64,000 nucleotides of DNA from JBBIWA01 sp037439425 (GCA_037439425.1 JBBIWA010000002.1:177878-241877), one strand, 5' to 3'; counted from the first letter of the stretch, positions 53,069 through 62,730 are shown. Notes: generated by a model from the letters alone, not told the origin. Made by a program: numbers and translations.

Positions 53069-54112
53069 ATGAATCTACGTTCGATTTTCAGTCTCTTCTC
53101 AAGCGATCTGGCAATTGATCTGGGGACGGCCAATACACTGGTCTTTGCGCGTGGGCGCGGGATTGTGGTTTCTGAGCCGTCCATTGTCGCGATCAACAAG
53201 ATCACCCACAAAGTCGAGGCCGTCGGCAAGGAGGCCAAGGAGATGCTGGGGCGCACGCCAGGCAACATCGTCGCCATTCGCCCGATGAAAGACGGCGTGA
53301 TCGCAGACTTCGAGGTGACCGAGAAGATGCTGCAATATTTCATTCGCAAAGCCCATAACGGCAAGCAATGGGTCAGTCCGCGCATCGTCATTGGCATCCC
53401 CTCCGAGATTACGCAAGTTGAACGGCGTGCGGTCGAAGACAGCGCCTATCGCGCCAGAGCCTCTGAGGTTTACCTGGTTGAAGAGGCCATGGCTGCAGCC
53501 ATCGGCGCCGGTCTGCCAATCACGGAGCCACACGGCAACATGATTGTGGACATCGGCGGCGGCACGACCGACATCGCGGTGATTTCGCTTTCGGGCATCG
53601 TCTACTCGCGCAGCGTGCGGGTCGCGGGCAATGAGATGGATGAGGCCATCATCCAGTACATCAAGCGCAAATACAATCTGCTCATCGGTGAGCGCACGGC
53701 CGAACAGATCAAAATTGAAATCGGATCGGCCGCTCCGCTTGAAAAAGAGATGACGATGGAGATCAAGGGCCGGAATCTGATCGAAGGGATTCCCAAGACC
53801 ATTGTCATCTCGGATGAAGAGGTTCGCGAGGCGCTGGCCGACTCGGTGGCCACCATTATTAATGCAGTGCGGGTGGCGCTGGAGCGCACGCCGCCAGAAC
53901 TCTCAGCCGACATTGTGGATCGCGGGATCGTGCTGACCGGCGGCGGGTCGCTGTTGAAGAACCTGGACGTGCGCCTGATGCAGGAGACCGGCTTGCCGGT
54001 CTCGATGGCAGAAGATCCGCTCTCCTCGGTAGTGCTCGGAGCAGGCGCCATGCTTTCAGATTTTGATCTGTTGCGCCGGGTGCGCTGGGATAACACAACC
54101 TTGCCAGCCTAA
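53069..54112 (+). CDS. mreB: Rod-shape-determining actin-like protein MreB
   Basis: 347 residues from ATG 53069. The actin fold is intact: phosphate-1 loop AIDLGTANTLVF, connect-1 VEAVGKEAKEM, phosphate-2 IVDIGGGTTDIAV, and adenosine motif VLTGGGSLLKNLD. It forms membrane-bound filaments that position wall synthesis in rods. Gene order mreB-mreC-mreD-mrdA-rodA is the standard elongasome operon. The frame upstream of this ATG to 52982 is not MreB sequence. The ribosome-binding site is weak (AGG about 17 nt away). Confidence 0.97.
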   Translation: MNLRSIFSLFSSDLAIDLGTANTLVFARGRGIVVSEPSIVAINKITHKVEAVGKEAKEMLGRTPGNIVAIRPMKDGVIADFEVTEKMLQYFIRKAHNGKQWVSPRIVIGIPSEITQVERRAVEDSAYRARASEVYLVEEAMAAAIGAGLPITEPHGNMIVDIGGGTTDIAVISLSGIVYSRSVRVAGNEMDEAIIQYIKRKYNLLIGERTAEQIKIEIGSAAPLEKEMTMEIKGRNLIEGIPKTIVISDEEVREALADSVATIINAVRVALERTPPELSADIVDRGIVLTGGGSLLKNLDVRLMQETGLPVSMAEDPLSSVVLGAGAMLSDFDLLRRVRWDNTTLPA

Positions 54113-54198
54113 CCCAGCCAATTGCCAGAAGTTCGTTCTCCCCGCTTCCTTGTCCTGGCCCAGCAGTCCATGACTACACAGGCCAGGGGCGAAGGACG

Positions 54199-55158
54199 AT
54201 GGCAGGCGGAGCGCTGATCACTTCAGTGAGTTTTAAAGGAGCCCTAAAACATAACCCCACCCTGTTGCTGGTCGTTCTCTTGATCGTCCACATGGGGTTA
54301 GTTTCACTCAATCGTCTGCCAGATCAAAATGGTCAGTACTCGACCGATCCGTCCCGTCCGCGCTTTATCAAGGTCTGGCTCATGGCTGCGCTTGCGCCAT
54401 TTCAAACCTTCACCGTCAGCCTGGTCTCAGCCGCGAGTACGACCTGGCGCCGCTATTTTGAGCTCTTGGCCGTAGCCGAAGAGAATAAGCAGTTACGGGA
54501 AAGGCTCAACCAGCTTCAGGAGGAACTAACCAAGGTCAAAGAAGAGGCCAAACTGGCTGAGCAACTACGCGCGCTGGTCAACTGGCAAAAGGAATTACCT
54601 TACCAAGTGGTAGTAGCCAGAGTCATTGCCCGCGATGCCAATCAGTGGTTCAATACGGTGGTCATTAACCGCGGCTCATTATCGGGTATCAGCAGGTATC
54701 ATCCGGTAGTGACCCCTGAAGGAGTTGTGGGTCGGGTCACCGAAGTAGCACCGAATGCCTCACGGGTACTGCTGATCACCGGTGAGCGCCACGGCGCGGG
54801 CGCCCTCATCGGGCAACTAGCCGGATCGCAGGCGCGCGGGGTTGTTAAAGGCAAAAGCGAATATCTATGCGAGATGAGCTTCCTGGCAGGCACGATTAAG
54901 ATTGAGCCGGGGGAGTTAGTTCTCACCTCGGGACAGGATATGATCTATCCGCCGGGTCTGGTCATCGGACGGGTGAAGGAGGTCCAAATAGGATCAGCTA
55001 CTACTCCATACCTGCTCAAGGTTGAACCCTCTGCTCCACTGGCCCGGCTTGACCAGGTCAGCGTCTTGCTGGTGGGGCAGGAACAGATCCGCCGTGCCGT
55101 TGAAGAACTTGAAGAGATAGAAAAGCAGGAGAAACCGCCTGCGCGAAAGAAACGATAA
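54199..55158 (+). CDS. mreC: Rod-shape-determining protein MreC
   Basis: 319 residues from ATG 54199 (AAGGACG upstream). One membrane helix (about 15-38), a coiled coil (about 92-125, EENKQLRERLNQLQEELTKV) and two beta-barrel-like halves (about 130-300: VVARVIARDANQWFNTVVINRG, VTPEGVVGRVTEVAP, LVLTSGQDMIYPPGL). Basic tail at the end. Periplasmic scaffold linking MreB/D to PBP2. Second gene of the operon, 86 bp after mreB. Confidence 0.95.
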   Translation: MAGGALITSVSFKGALKHNPTLLLVVLLIVHMGLVSLNRLPDQNGQYSTDPSRPRFIKVWLMAALAPFQTFTVSLVSAASTTWRRYFELLAVAEENKQLRERLNQLQEELTKVKEEAKLAEQLRALVNWQKELPYQVVVARVIARDANQWFNTVVINRGSLSGISRYHPVVTPEGVVGRVTEVAPNASRVLLITGERHGAGALIGQLAGSQARGVVKGKSEYLCEMSFLAGTIKIEPGELVLTSGQDMIYPPGLVIGRVKEVQIGSATTPYLLKVEPSAPLARLDQVSVLLVGQEQIRRAVEELEEIEKQEKPPARKKR

Positions 55159-55234
55159 ATCGGTTCTGGAAGAGCTGGATCGTGGTGCTTACCGGCCTCT
55201 CAGAATCCACCAAGTCCAGCACTGGCTAATAACA

Positions 55235-55798
55235 TTGGAGAAAGAAGCACATGGTTCGGGGCGCGTCTTAAGGATTACTGGTTGCCTGCTGGTAGCTGCC
55301 TTCGCGCAAACCACCCTGAAAAATCTCTCTGCTTGGCTAGGTTATATTGACTGGTTACTACTGGTCACAGTCTACATCGGGTTGCTACGCCTGCCCAGGC
55401 AAGCGCTGCTGACGGGAGCAGTCGCAGGTTTTCTGCAAGACAATTTTTCGGGCGCGCCTCTGGGCGTCAGCGGCATTGCCAAGGTGTTGGTGGCCTACCT
55501 GGCCAACTGGGTCTCGGCTAAAGTCTTCGCCGAAAGGCTGCCAGTCAGAATCGCCACAGTGGCCGGGGCGACGATACTGGATCTGCTGACGCACTTCTCT
55601 TTTTACCGCATGCTTAACTATAGTATCTCTCCGCTGGTCGGAACTTACAGCCCAGCCAGAGCCATTTTGTTCGGAATGATTATCAACCTGATTGTGGCTA
55701 TTCCGTTCTTTGCTCTCCTTGACTGGGTCTTTCAGATCGGGGCACGGCAACGGCTCCGCCGCGCTGAAGCGATGCGTGGGATGCGACGTCGGCGATAG
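55235..55798 (+). CDS. mreD: Rod-shape-determining membrane protein MreD
   Basis: 187 residues from TTG 55235 (start uncertain; the ATG at 55252 is out of frame). About five to six helices, with the MreD/ECF-like pattern GFLQDNFSGAPLGVSGIAKVLVAYL. It completes the MreBCD membrane complex. It lies between mreC (76 bp) and mrdA. A basic, Arg-rich C-terminal tail (RQRLRRAEAMRGMRRRR). Confidence 0.88.
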   Translation: MEKEAHGSGRVLRITGCLLVAAFAQTTLKNLSAWLGYIDWLLLVTVYIGLLRLPRQALLTGAVAGFLQDNFSGAPLGVSGIAKVLVAYLANWVSAKVFAERLPVRIATVAGATILDLLTHFSFYRMLNYSISPLVGTYSPARAILFGMIINLIVAIPFFALLDWVFQIGARQRLRRAEAMRGMRRRR

Positions 55799-55886
55799 GG
55801 GGAAATGGTATAATAAGTCAGGCCAGGAATGCAGGAAACAAGAGCCGTTGTTTCCCGCCAGTAGCAGGCTATCTCGAGTAAAACCG

Positions 55887-57812
55887 ATGAGATCAGGAAA
55901 GAGTGAGGTAGGATTTGATGCTTTTGAGGATATGCGCCAGGCGGTCATCCGGCTGGAGCTGCTGCGCTATTTGACACTAGCGATCTTTTTAGCCCTAGGC
56001 GTGCGGCTATGGTGGTTGCAGGTAGTCAATCACGAGGTCTACGCCGAGCGAGCCGAACAAAATCGCATCCGCGAACTACTCATCCCGGCACGGCGTGGTA
56101 CGATCTACGACCGCAACGGCAAAATTCTCGTTGACAGCCGTCCTTCCTACAACATCATAGTCAGCCGCAAGGATGTCAAGAACTTTGACGAGCTGAAGGA
56201 ACTGCTGGTGGAGAATCTTTGCGATTGTGCGAGCGAAGATAAGGCCGAGGAGCAGCAGAAAAAGGCCGAGTACCGCGAAAACCTCACCAAACGACTCGAG
56301 GCGGCCAGATTCGAGCCTAATTATGAAGCGATCGTGGTCAAAGAGCAGGCCTCGCCAGCCGATGTGGCCTGGGTGATGGCCCACGAATACGAATATCCGG
56401 AGCTGCGCGCCGAAGAAGTGCCGCAACGCTATTACCCTCATAAAAACTTCGCGGCGCACGTGCTGGGCTACGTGGGCGAAGTTAGCAGAGCGGAGTTAGA
56501 GAAGGGGCGCTTCAGCAAGGAGAATGGCTACAAGCTGGGAGACATCATCGGCAAAAGCGGTGTGGAGCGGACTTACAACGAAATCCTAATGGGCAGGGAT
56601 GGGATGCGGCGCGTCATTGTTGATAGCCGCGGGCGCATTCAGGCGGAGATCGACCGAATTGATCCCATCCCTGGACGAAACCTCTATCTGACTCTCGATT
56701 ACGAGATCCAAAAGGTGGCCGAAGAACAAGCCGATCTCTTCCTGGAGGGGAGGGGCGTAATAGCGGTGATGGACCCGAATAATGGTGAGATGCTGGCTAT
56801 GGTCAGCCGTCCAGATTTCGATCCGAATGTCTTCTCACAGCGACTGAAAGAAGAGATTGAGGCGCTCTCAGCCGATGAGGAAAAACCGCTCTTCAACCGC
56901 GCGATTCAGGGGATCTATCCAACAGGTTCGACCTGGAAGATCTTTATGGCGGTCGCAGCTCTCAACGAGCAGGTCATCACGGTGAAAGAGTCGCGGCTGC
57001 AGGATGGTGGGTTGCAAATTGGCAACTATTTTATGAGTTCGCTCTCTAATCTGGGTCGCCCGGACATCCATCTGGCGATTGTCAAATCGGCCGATGGTTA
57101 CTTTTATCGGCTTGGCCTCAAGATGGGAATTGAGCGGATTGAGAAATGGACCCAGATCTTCCGCCTGGGCCAACCCACAGGCATTGACCTGCCTAACGAA
57201 GCGGCAGGCGTCCCACCGAGCCGGGAATGGAAAGCTAAGGTTAACCCGAAAGACCCCAAGTGGCGTGATTATGACACGGCTGCCGCCTCAATCGGGCAAG
57301 GCATTGCCATCACCCCGCTTCAGGTGTTGCGTACTGTGGCTGGAGTGGCGATGGGCGGACAGATGGTGACACCCCATTTCCTGCTGAAGGCAGAGGCTGG
57401 GATCGACCGCCAGGGTAATTGGCACGATGAGATAAGGTACATAGACGAAAAGAGATTCACTGTGCCGATGTCCCGAGAAGTTCATGAGACGGTCTCGAAA
57501 GCCATGTGGGGCGTGGTTAATGAGAATGGAACCGGCGGTGGAGCCCGTGTTGAAGGGTTTGATGTCTCTGGCAAAACGGGCACAGCGCAGGTCGCTTCGA
57601 AGGAGAGGGCTGGGTCTAAGAATAAAGATCATGCCTGGTTTGTCAGCTATGCTCCGCGGGCTAAACCGGAGATTGCCTCGGTCGTGCTGGTAGAAAACGT
57701 GGGCTTCGGGGGCACCCACGCGGCGCCACGGGCCAAAGCGATCTATGAAGCTTATTACCGGCGGACGCGCAATCTGCCGATGGGGACCGAGGTTCAGGTA
57801 GCGAAAAAATGA
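55887..57812 (+). CDS. mrdA: Penicillin-binding protein 2 (elongasome transpeptidase)
   Basis: 641 residues. ATG 55887 is preferred; the open frame from 55692 overlaps mreD and is not family sequence. Helix near 30-50, then the PBP dimerisation domain (about 60-250, PARRGTIYDRNGKILVDSRPSY, FSKENGYKLGDIIGKSGVER) and the transpeptidase domain with SxxK YPTGSTWK, SxD KSADGYFY and KTG VSGKTGTAQ. It cross-links peptidoglycan with RodA. Fourth gene of the operon. Confidence 0.95.
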   Translation: MRSGKSEVGFDAFEDMRQAVIRLELLRYLTLAIFLALGVRLWWLQVVNHEVYAERAEQNRIRELLIPARRGTIYDRNGKILVDSRPSYNIIVSRKDVKNFDELKELLVENLCDCASEDKAEEQQKKAEYRENLTKRLEAARFEPNYEAIVVKEQASPADVAWVMAHEYEYPELRAEEVPQRYYPHKNFAAHVLGYVGEVSRAELEKGRFSKENGYKLGDIIGKSGVERTYNEILMGRDGMRRVIVDSRGRIQAEIDRIDPIPGRNLYLTLDYEIQKVAEEQADLFLEGRGVIAVMDPNNGEMLAMVSRPDFDPNVFSQRLKEEIEALSADEEKPLFNRAIQGIYPTGSTWKIFMAVAALNEQVITVKESRLQDGGLQIGNYFMSSLSNLGRPDIHLAIVKSADGYFYRLGLKMGIERIEKWTQIFRLGQPTGIDLPNEAAGVPPSREWKAKVNPKDPKWRDYDTAAASIGQGIAITPLQVLRTVAGVAMGGQMVTPHFLLKAEAGIDRQGNWHDEIRYIDEKRFTVPMSREVHETVSKAMWGVVNENGTGGGARVEGFDVSGKTGTAQVASKERAGSKNKDHAWFVSYAPRAKPEIASVVLVENVGFGGTHAAPRAKAIYEAYYRRTRNLPMGTEVQVAKK

Positions 57813-57832
57813 GGGACAGAGGCCGGTAAGCT

Positions 57833-58930
57833 ATGGCTGCTTTTAATCACAGGTACATCGCCGATTTTGATTGGGTGCTGTTGGCGCTGGCGCTGATGGT
57901 GGGAGCTCTTGGAGCGCTTGAAATCTCCAGTGTGCAGCCGGCTCCGGGGCTGTGGCAGCGGCATCTGATCTGGCTCGGAGTGGGGACGGGTATTCTGTTT
58001 CTGACCACGCTGATTGAGTACCACAAGTTTGTCAACGCAGCTCCGGTGCTCTATCTTCTGGGTCTGACCCTGCTAGTGCTGGTGCTGTTGATTGGCAAGG
58101 AGGTCAAAGGCAACAAGAGCTGGTTGGGATGGGGCTCTTACGGTGGGCAGCCTTCGGAGATCGCCAAGGTCTTCACGATCCTGCTGCTGACTCACTTTCT
58201 GAGCAGAGTACGCAAGCGGCCGCTGGACCTGCGCACGACCCTTATGGCCGGGATCATGTGGGCGATCCCGGTCGGGCTGGTCTTTCTGGAAAACGACACA
58301 GGCAGTGTTCTGAGTTATACCTCTTTTCTCCTGGCCATGCTCTTTCTGGCAGGATTACGCTGGAGCTGGATCGCGGCGGGCTTGGCAGCAGTGATAGTGT
58401 TAGTAGCGACTTTGATCTGGCAGTGGGACAAGATCCCAGATGGCTACAAAAAGCAACGCATTTTAGCTGTCTATGCGCCAGAGAAGGCCGCCAAGCGGTT
58501 CACTTACCAGAATGATCAAGCGGAGATCGCGGTCGGCTCGGGCGGCCTGTTAGGCAAGGGCATTCACAGCGGGACACAGGGAGCTTTAGGATTTGTGCCT
58601 GAAGTTCACACGGATTTTATCTTTGCTGTTGCGAGCGAAGAGCTGGGCTTTGTTGGGAGCATCTTCGCTCTGACGCTCTATTTACTGATCATCACGCGTT
58701 TGATTGTGATTGCGCGCACGGCGCGCGACCGGGCCGGGCTGTTGCTCGTCACTGGATACGCCAGCTTGTTGCTCTACCACGTAGCGGTAAGCGTGGGCAT
58801 GGTTTTGCGGCTCTTGCCGATTATGGGCATCCCGCTTCCACTGATGAGTTTCGGCGGATCTTCAGTTCTGACGACTTTTTTCGCTTTGGGCCTGGCCATT
58901 AACGTGCGCCTGCATCGCTTCGTCAACTAG
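57833..58930 (+). CDS. rodA: SEDS glycosyltransferase RodA
   Basis: 365 residues from ATG 57833 with GAGG upstream. About ten helices; SEDS signatures SWLGWGSYGGQPSEIAKV, ENDTGSVLSY (the catalytic Asp region), and the C-terminal LLPIMGIPLPLMSFGGSSVL. It polymerises lipid II glycan together with PBP2. Last gene of the elongasome operon, 20 bp after mrdA. Hairpin GCTGTGCC/GGCACAGC just after the stop (58953-58981) may end the transcript. Confidence 0.95.
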   Translation: MAAFNHRYIADFDWVLLALALMVGALGALEISSVQPAPGLWQRHLIWLGVGTGILFLTTLIEYHKFVNAAPVLYLLGLTLLVLVLLIGKEVKGNKSWLGWGSYGGQPSEIAKVFTILLLTHFLSRVRKRPLDLRTTLMAGIMWAIPVGLVFLENDTGSVLSYTSFLLAMLFLAGLRWSWIAAGLAAVIVLVATLIWQWDKIPDGYKKQRILAVYAPEKAAKRFTYQNDQAEIAVGSGGLLGKGIHSGTQGALGFVPEVHTDFIFAVASEELGFVGSIFALTLYLLIITRLIVIARTARDRAGLLLVTGYASLLLYHVAVSVGMVLRLLPIMGIPLPLMSFGGSSVLTTFFALGLAINVRLHRFVN

Positions 58931-59432
58931 CGTGAGCTCTTTTGGCGATTGGCGCTGTGCCCACTTTGCGGCGGCACAGCAACCGACCGCAGCAAAAGGA
59001 CGGGTTTGCTGGCAGGAAACTATAGCAGCTGAGGCGCGCTTGGGCGCGCACTTTCAGCGCGTCGTTTCCTAACGGATCTCTCATCACAAACCATTCGACG
59101 CGCCAGAGATAAGTTCCCTGGTGACTATGTAGATCGTCGGTGATGACGCCAAACAGCGTCTAGTCTGGAAAACAGGTCTAAGCAGCACAAGCTGTGCTAT
59201 AGCCTGTCATCTTTCCCTCTCGCTGAGCTAGTAAACCCTCGCTCCTGTGTCTGCTGTCGGTTTGGCTTTTAGGTTATCGGCCAAGGAAATCAGGTAAAGC
59301 TGCACGCTGAGGCTCTCACTCAGGTCTCAGCTTGCCAATTCGCCTCTTCCTACAGAGGGCCGTTTTTCCAGGCGTGATTATTACTAGCGCTGCTCCAGCA
59401 GAGCGCACACGCCGAAGGGACAGGAGTTTTGA
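58931..59432. other. Intergenic 502 bp before the RNase E/G gene
   Basis: No gene seen. A GCTGTGCC/GGCACAGC hairpin lies near 58953-58981. The rest may be a long 5' leader of the RNase gene; such leaders are used for autoregulation in Escherichia coli rne, but no matching structure was recognised. Confidence 0.4.
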
Positions 59433-62039
59433 ATGGCTAAAGAAATGATTGTCAGCGTCAATGGACGCGAAAAAAAGATTGCGATCATCGAAGATGATGT
59501 CGTGACAGAGTTTTATGTTGAACGCGGGGATGAGAACCAGGGGATTGTCGGCAACATCTACAAGGGCCGTGTCATGAAGGTTCTCCCTGGCATGCAATCG
59601 GCATTTGTGGACATCGGATTGGAACGAGATGCTTTCCTGTATGTCTCAGATTTCCTCGAAGAAGAAGAATTTGCTGACGTCTTCACTGAAGCCGGCAAGG
59701 AAGTAGAGCGTCCAGCCAGGGCAGCAGCCGGACGCTCGAACCTCGAACCGGCACCGGCTGAAGAACTCGTCGAGGAGGAAGAAGAAGCGGATCTGAGTCT
59801 GGCGGCACTCCACCACATCGAAGAGATTGGCGAGGAACCAGTGATCCAGCCAGCCCCGGATGATGAAGTCGTGAGAGAGGAGACGGCCCAACAGCGACGG
59901 CAGCGGCGTCTGCATTACCTTGAGCCAGAAGCGGAAGAAGCGACCGGAGAGGCGAGAGAAGCTGCCACAAGTGAAGTGCCGGTCGAGGAAAAGGTTGTTG
60001 AGGAACCGCCGAAACGCCGCCGCCGTTCGCGACGCAAACGCGATGAAGAACTACAGGAGCCACAGGAAGTCAAAGCTGAAGCGGAAGAGAAAGAAGCAGA
60101 GCTTGCAGCTTCAGCACCTGACTACCTCGTTATGGTGCACCACGAATCGCTCGAACGGGTCACGGATGAAGACCTCGAAGCTTCTAATGGAGCGATGCTA
60201 AAAGATGCTCTGGTACAGGAGAAGATCACAGAGCAGATCCACGCTGAGGAATACCGCGTCGAAACCCTTGAGGTCGAGCCGACGCCTGAAGTGCACGTGG
60301 GCTCGTTGCGTCTGGCTTTAGCAGAAGACGCAGGATTCGAGCGGGTCAGTGACGAGTCTGAGGAGCAGCCAGCCGCCATCTCGCCTACCGAAGCCACTGG
60401 CGTGGCTGATGAGGAGTTATCTGAAACTGCTTCCGGATTTGCCTTAACACGCCCGGCGAAAGAAGCCGTCGAAGATGCTAGCCTCGCAGATTTCAGCGCG
60501 GCCGGCACGTTCGAAGAAGCCGCTGCGTCAGCTCTGCCAGAACTGAGCGCGCTGAAGGAAGACGCGGTTCAGACTGCATCAACTGCCTCAGAGTCTGGCG
60601 AGTTATCAGCGCTCGAAGACGCCAGCGCGCAACTGCGTGAATCTCCACCTCGGGCAGAGTTCGCCACTCGGCGTGGCGGGCGCGGACGTCGCCGGGGGCG
60701 CAAGCGCGCGGTCGCCACTGCCGATGAGTTTGAAGACCTGGGCACCGTAGCCGGGGAAGTTGGGGAGAGTTCTTCAACCTCTGCCGCCGAGCCTTCGGCG
60801 CGACCCAATGGGCGCTACCATCGTCCTGCGATTTCGGACTTGCTGCGCGAAGGTCAAGAGATTCTGGTGCAGATCGCCAAGGAACCTATCGGCCAGAAGG
60901 GCGCGCGGATCACCTCGCACATTGCGCTTCCGGGTCGCTACGTGGTCTACATGCCGAACGTCGAGCACATCGGTGTTTCGCGCAAGATCGCCTCAGAAGA
61001 AGAACGCCAGCGATTGAAACGGGCATTGCATCAGTTGCGCGGCGAGGAAGCAGCTCCTGGTGGCTTTATCGTCCGCACTGCCGCCAATGGGCGAACGCTT
61101 GAAGAACTGCGCGAGGATGTTCAGTATTTGCTCCGCACCTGGACTGACATCCGGCGTCGCGCCGAGCGCGTCAAGGCGCCCGCTATTGTCCATCGCGATC
61201 TGGATCTGGTGCAGCGCATCCTGCGCGACCAACTCTCTTCGGAGTTCACGGCCATCCGCGTGGATAACGAGTTCGAGTACGAGCGCATCGTGGACTTTGT
61301 CAACCGCTTCGCGCCCAAACTCGTCCGCCGCGTCAAACTCTACACCAAGGACACGCCGATTCTTGAAGAGTATGGCGTGCAGGCCGAGATTGACAAGGCG
61401 GTCAAATCTCGCGTCTGGCTCAAATCGGGTGGCTACATCGTCATCAATCAGACGGAAGCGCTGGTGGCCATTGACGTCAACACTGGCAAATTCGTGGGCC
61501 GCTCAAACCGGCTGGAAGACACCATTGTCAAGACCAACCTGGAGGCAGCCAAGGAGATTGTGCGTCAGATTCGTCTCCGCGACCTGGGCGGGATCATTGT
61601 GCTCGATTTCATTGATATGGAAGAGCGACGCAACCGCCAGAAGGTTATGCAAACGCTCGAACAGGAGTTGCGCAACGACCGCTCACCCTCGAAGATTCTT
61701 CAGTTCAACGATTTCGGTCTGGTGGCGATCACGCGCAAGCGCGTCAAGCAATCGCTCGAACGCACACTGTGCACGACCTGTTCCTATTGCGGCGGCAGCG
61801 GCATGGTGAAGAGCCCGCAGACAGTCTGCTACGAGATCCTGGCTGAATCGCGCCGCATCGCTAAAGACCTTGATGGGCACAATGAAGTTATCCTGCGCGT
61901 CAATCCAGAAGTAGCCAAGGCGCTACGCTCTAGCGAGCGGGATGTCTTCAATGATATCGAAGCTACATTGGGTAGCCTGGTGACGATCAAGAGCGATCCA
62001 ACAGTGCACCAGGAGCAATTCGATATTGCGCTGGTCTAG
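59433..62039 (+). CDS. RNase E/G-family ribonuclease with interrupted S1 domain
   Basis: 868 residues from ATG 59433 (GACAGGAG upstream). The S1 RNA-binding domain starts at 37 (GNIYKGRVMKVLPGMQSAFVDIGLERDAFLYVSD) but breaks near residue 78, and resumes near 458 (ISDLLREGQEILVQIAKEPIGQKGARITS). The about 380 residues between are Glu/Ala-rich and disordered, with two basic patches (KRRRRSRRKRDEE near 190, RRGGRGRRRGRKR near 415). Then RNase H-like and DNase I-like parts, with catalytic AIDVNTGKF and VLDFIDM (the Asp pair that binds Mg), and Zn-link CTTCSYCGGSG. Catalysis looks intact: mRNA decay and rRNA maturation. Confidence 0.93.
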   Translation: MAKEMIVSVNGREKKIAIIEDDVVTEFYVERGDENQGIVGNIYKGRVMKVLPGMQSAFVDIGLERDAFLYVSDFLEEEEFADVFTEAGKEVERPARAAAGRSNLEPAPAEELVEEEEEADLSLAALHHIEEIGEEPVIQPAPDDEVVREETAQQRRQRRLHYLEPEAEEATGEAREAATSEVPVEEKVVEEPPKRRRRSRRKRDEELQEPQEVKAEAEEKEAELAASAPDYLVMVHHESLERVTDEDLEASNGAMLKDALVQEKITEQIHAEEYRVETLEVEPTPEVHVGSLRLALAEDAGFERVSDESEEQPAAISPTEATGVADEELSETASGFALTRPAKEAVEDASLADFSAAGTFEEAAASALPELSALKEDAVQTASTASESGELSALEDASAQLRESPPRAEFATRRGGRGRRRGRKRAVATADEFEDLGTVAGEVGESSSTSAAEPSARPNGRYHRPAISDLLREGQEILVQIAKEPIGQKGARITSHIALPGRYVVYMPNVEHIGVSRKIASEEERQRLKRALHQLRGEEAAPGGFIVRTAANGRTLEELREDVQYLLRTWTDIRRRAERVKAPAIVHRDLDLVQRILRDQLSSEFTAIRVDNEFEYERIVDFVNRFAPKLVRRVKLYTKDTPILEEYGVQAEIDKAVKSRVWLKSGGYIVINQTEALVAIDVNTGKFVGRSNRLEDTIVKTNLEAAKEIVRQIRLRDLGGIIVLDFIDMEERRNRQKVMQTLEQELRNDRSPSKILQFNDFGLVAITRKRVKQSLERTLCTTCSYCGGSGMVKSPQTVCYEILAESRRIAKDLDGHNEVILRVNPEVAKALRSSERDVFNDIEATLGSLVTIKSDPTVHQEQFDIALV

Positions 62040-62111
62040 AGAATTCGCGAAGCACCGTCTCCTCATCGGCAACCTGGGTGCACCAGGAACAATTCGACAT
62101 CGCGCTGGTTT
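62004..62111 (+). repeat. Duplicated 3' end of the RNase gene
   Basis: The last codons of the gene (62004-62037) recur at 62078-62111. Both encode VHQEQFDIALV. Four third-position changes (GAG/GAA, GAT/GAC, ATT/ATC, GTC/GTT) are all synonymous. The stop TAG of the first copy corresponds to TGG in the second, which then runs W-R-G-stop before the terminator. Confidence 0.9.
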
Positions 62112-62115
62112 GGAG

Positions 62116-62152
62116 AGGATAAAAGGCGGCAAGTCTTATCCTTTTTGTTTTT
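62116..62152 (+). terminator. Intrinsic terminator of the RNase gene
   Basis: AGGATAA (62116-62122) pairs with TTATCCT (62136-62142), loop of 13 nt, followed by TTTT-G-TTTTTT. It directly borders the cassette array. Confidence 0.75.
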
Positions 62153-62730
62153 TCAGCCCGCGAATGCGAGCTCAAAGTGTCCTTTCGGCAATTGTCCGTT
62201 GACAGGCTCGCGCGGCTCATGATTGAGCTTCTTAACCTCCTGCCACCGCCGCATCTCCTTCGCCCACGGCTCCCACTTCTCGACGAGGTACTCGAGCCAG
62301 GCGTCCTCGACTTCTCGGTGATCGACCAGCCGGCGCAGTTCAGGCACGATCTCGACGATCGCTCGCTGGGTGTCGTGAGGAGCGTCGGGATCCGGAACTA
62401 GCCGCTCGACGAGCACCGTAATCTCGGGCAAGAGCTCGGGCTCCTTCTCCGGCTGGTCCAGGTCGTCGGCGCGCACCCAGTCCGCAACGACCTGAGGCAC
62501 AGGGGGCGTGCAGGCATGCGCTTCTTGCGAACCTCCAGCCAGAGCCCGGCCAGCTCCTCCGGCTTCTCAGTCAAGAACGGGGAGCGGCACTCGCCACGTT
62601 CCCTCGGAATGTCGGCGAGCAAGAGGACCTTGTCGGCGGTCTCGTAGGAGCTGACCCGCTTCCGCCGGATCGTAGCGGTTGCCTTCAGGAAGGCCAGAAG
62701 CGCTGCTCCTTTGTCAACGGGCGTGTTCAC
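62153..62730 (-). pseudogene. Frameshifted, truncated helicase-associated domain in a cassette
   Basis: From GTG 62730 the frame reads NTPVDKGAALLAFLKATATI and RRKRVSSYETADKVLLLADI, then ECRSPFLTEKPEELAGLWLE and VRKKRMPARP. At the five-C run (minus strand of 62502-62506) one base seems lost, and the protein goes on in the next frame as VPQVVADWVRADDLDQPEKE, VPELRRLVDHREVEDAWLEY and LVEKWEPWAKEMRRWQEVKK until a stop at 62153. This resembles the N-terminal region of large AAA/helicase-like proteins (from memory of the family). With only about 190 residues and a shift, it is probably inactive. Confidence 0.65.

Noticed and set aside
53058..53071. TATAAT just before and overlapping the mreB ATG as a promoter
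   Set aside because: A promoter there would start transcription after the start codon; no matching -35 was seen, so it is probably chance.
59646..60808. Several antisense open frames over the RNase insertion
   Set aside because: The plus-strand frame is continuous with conserved RNase ends. Long antisense frames are expected opposite low-complexity GAA/GCC-rich codons.
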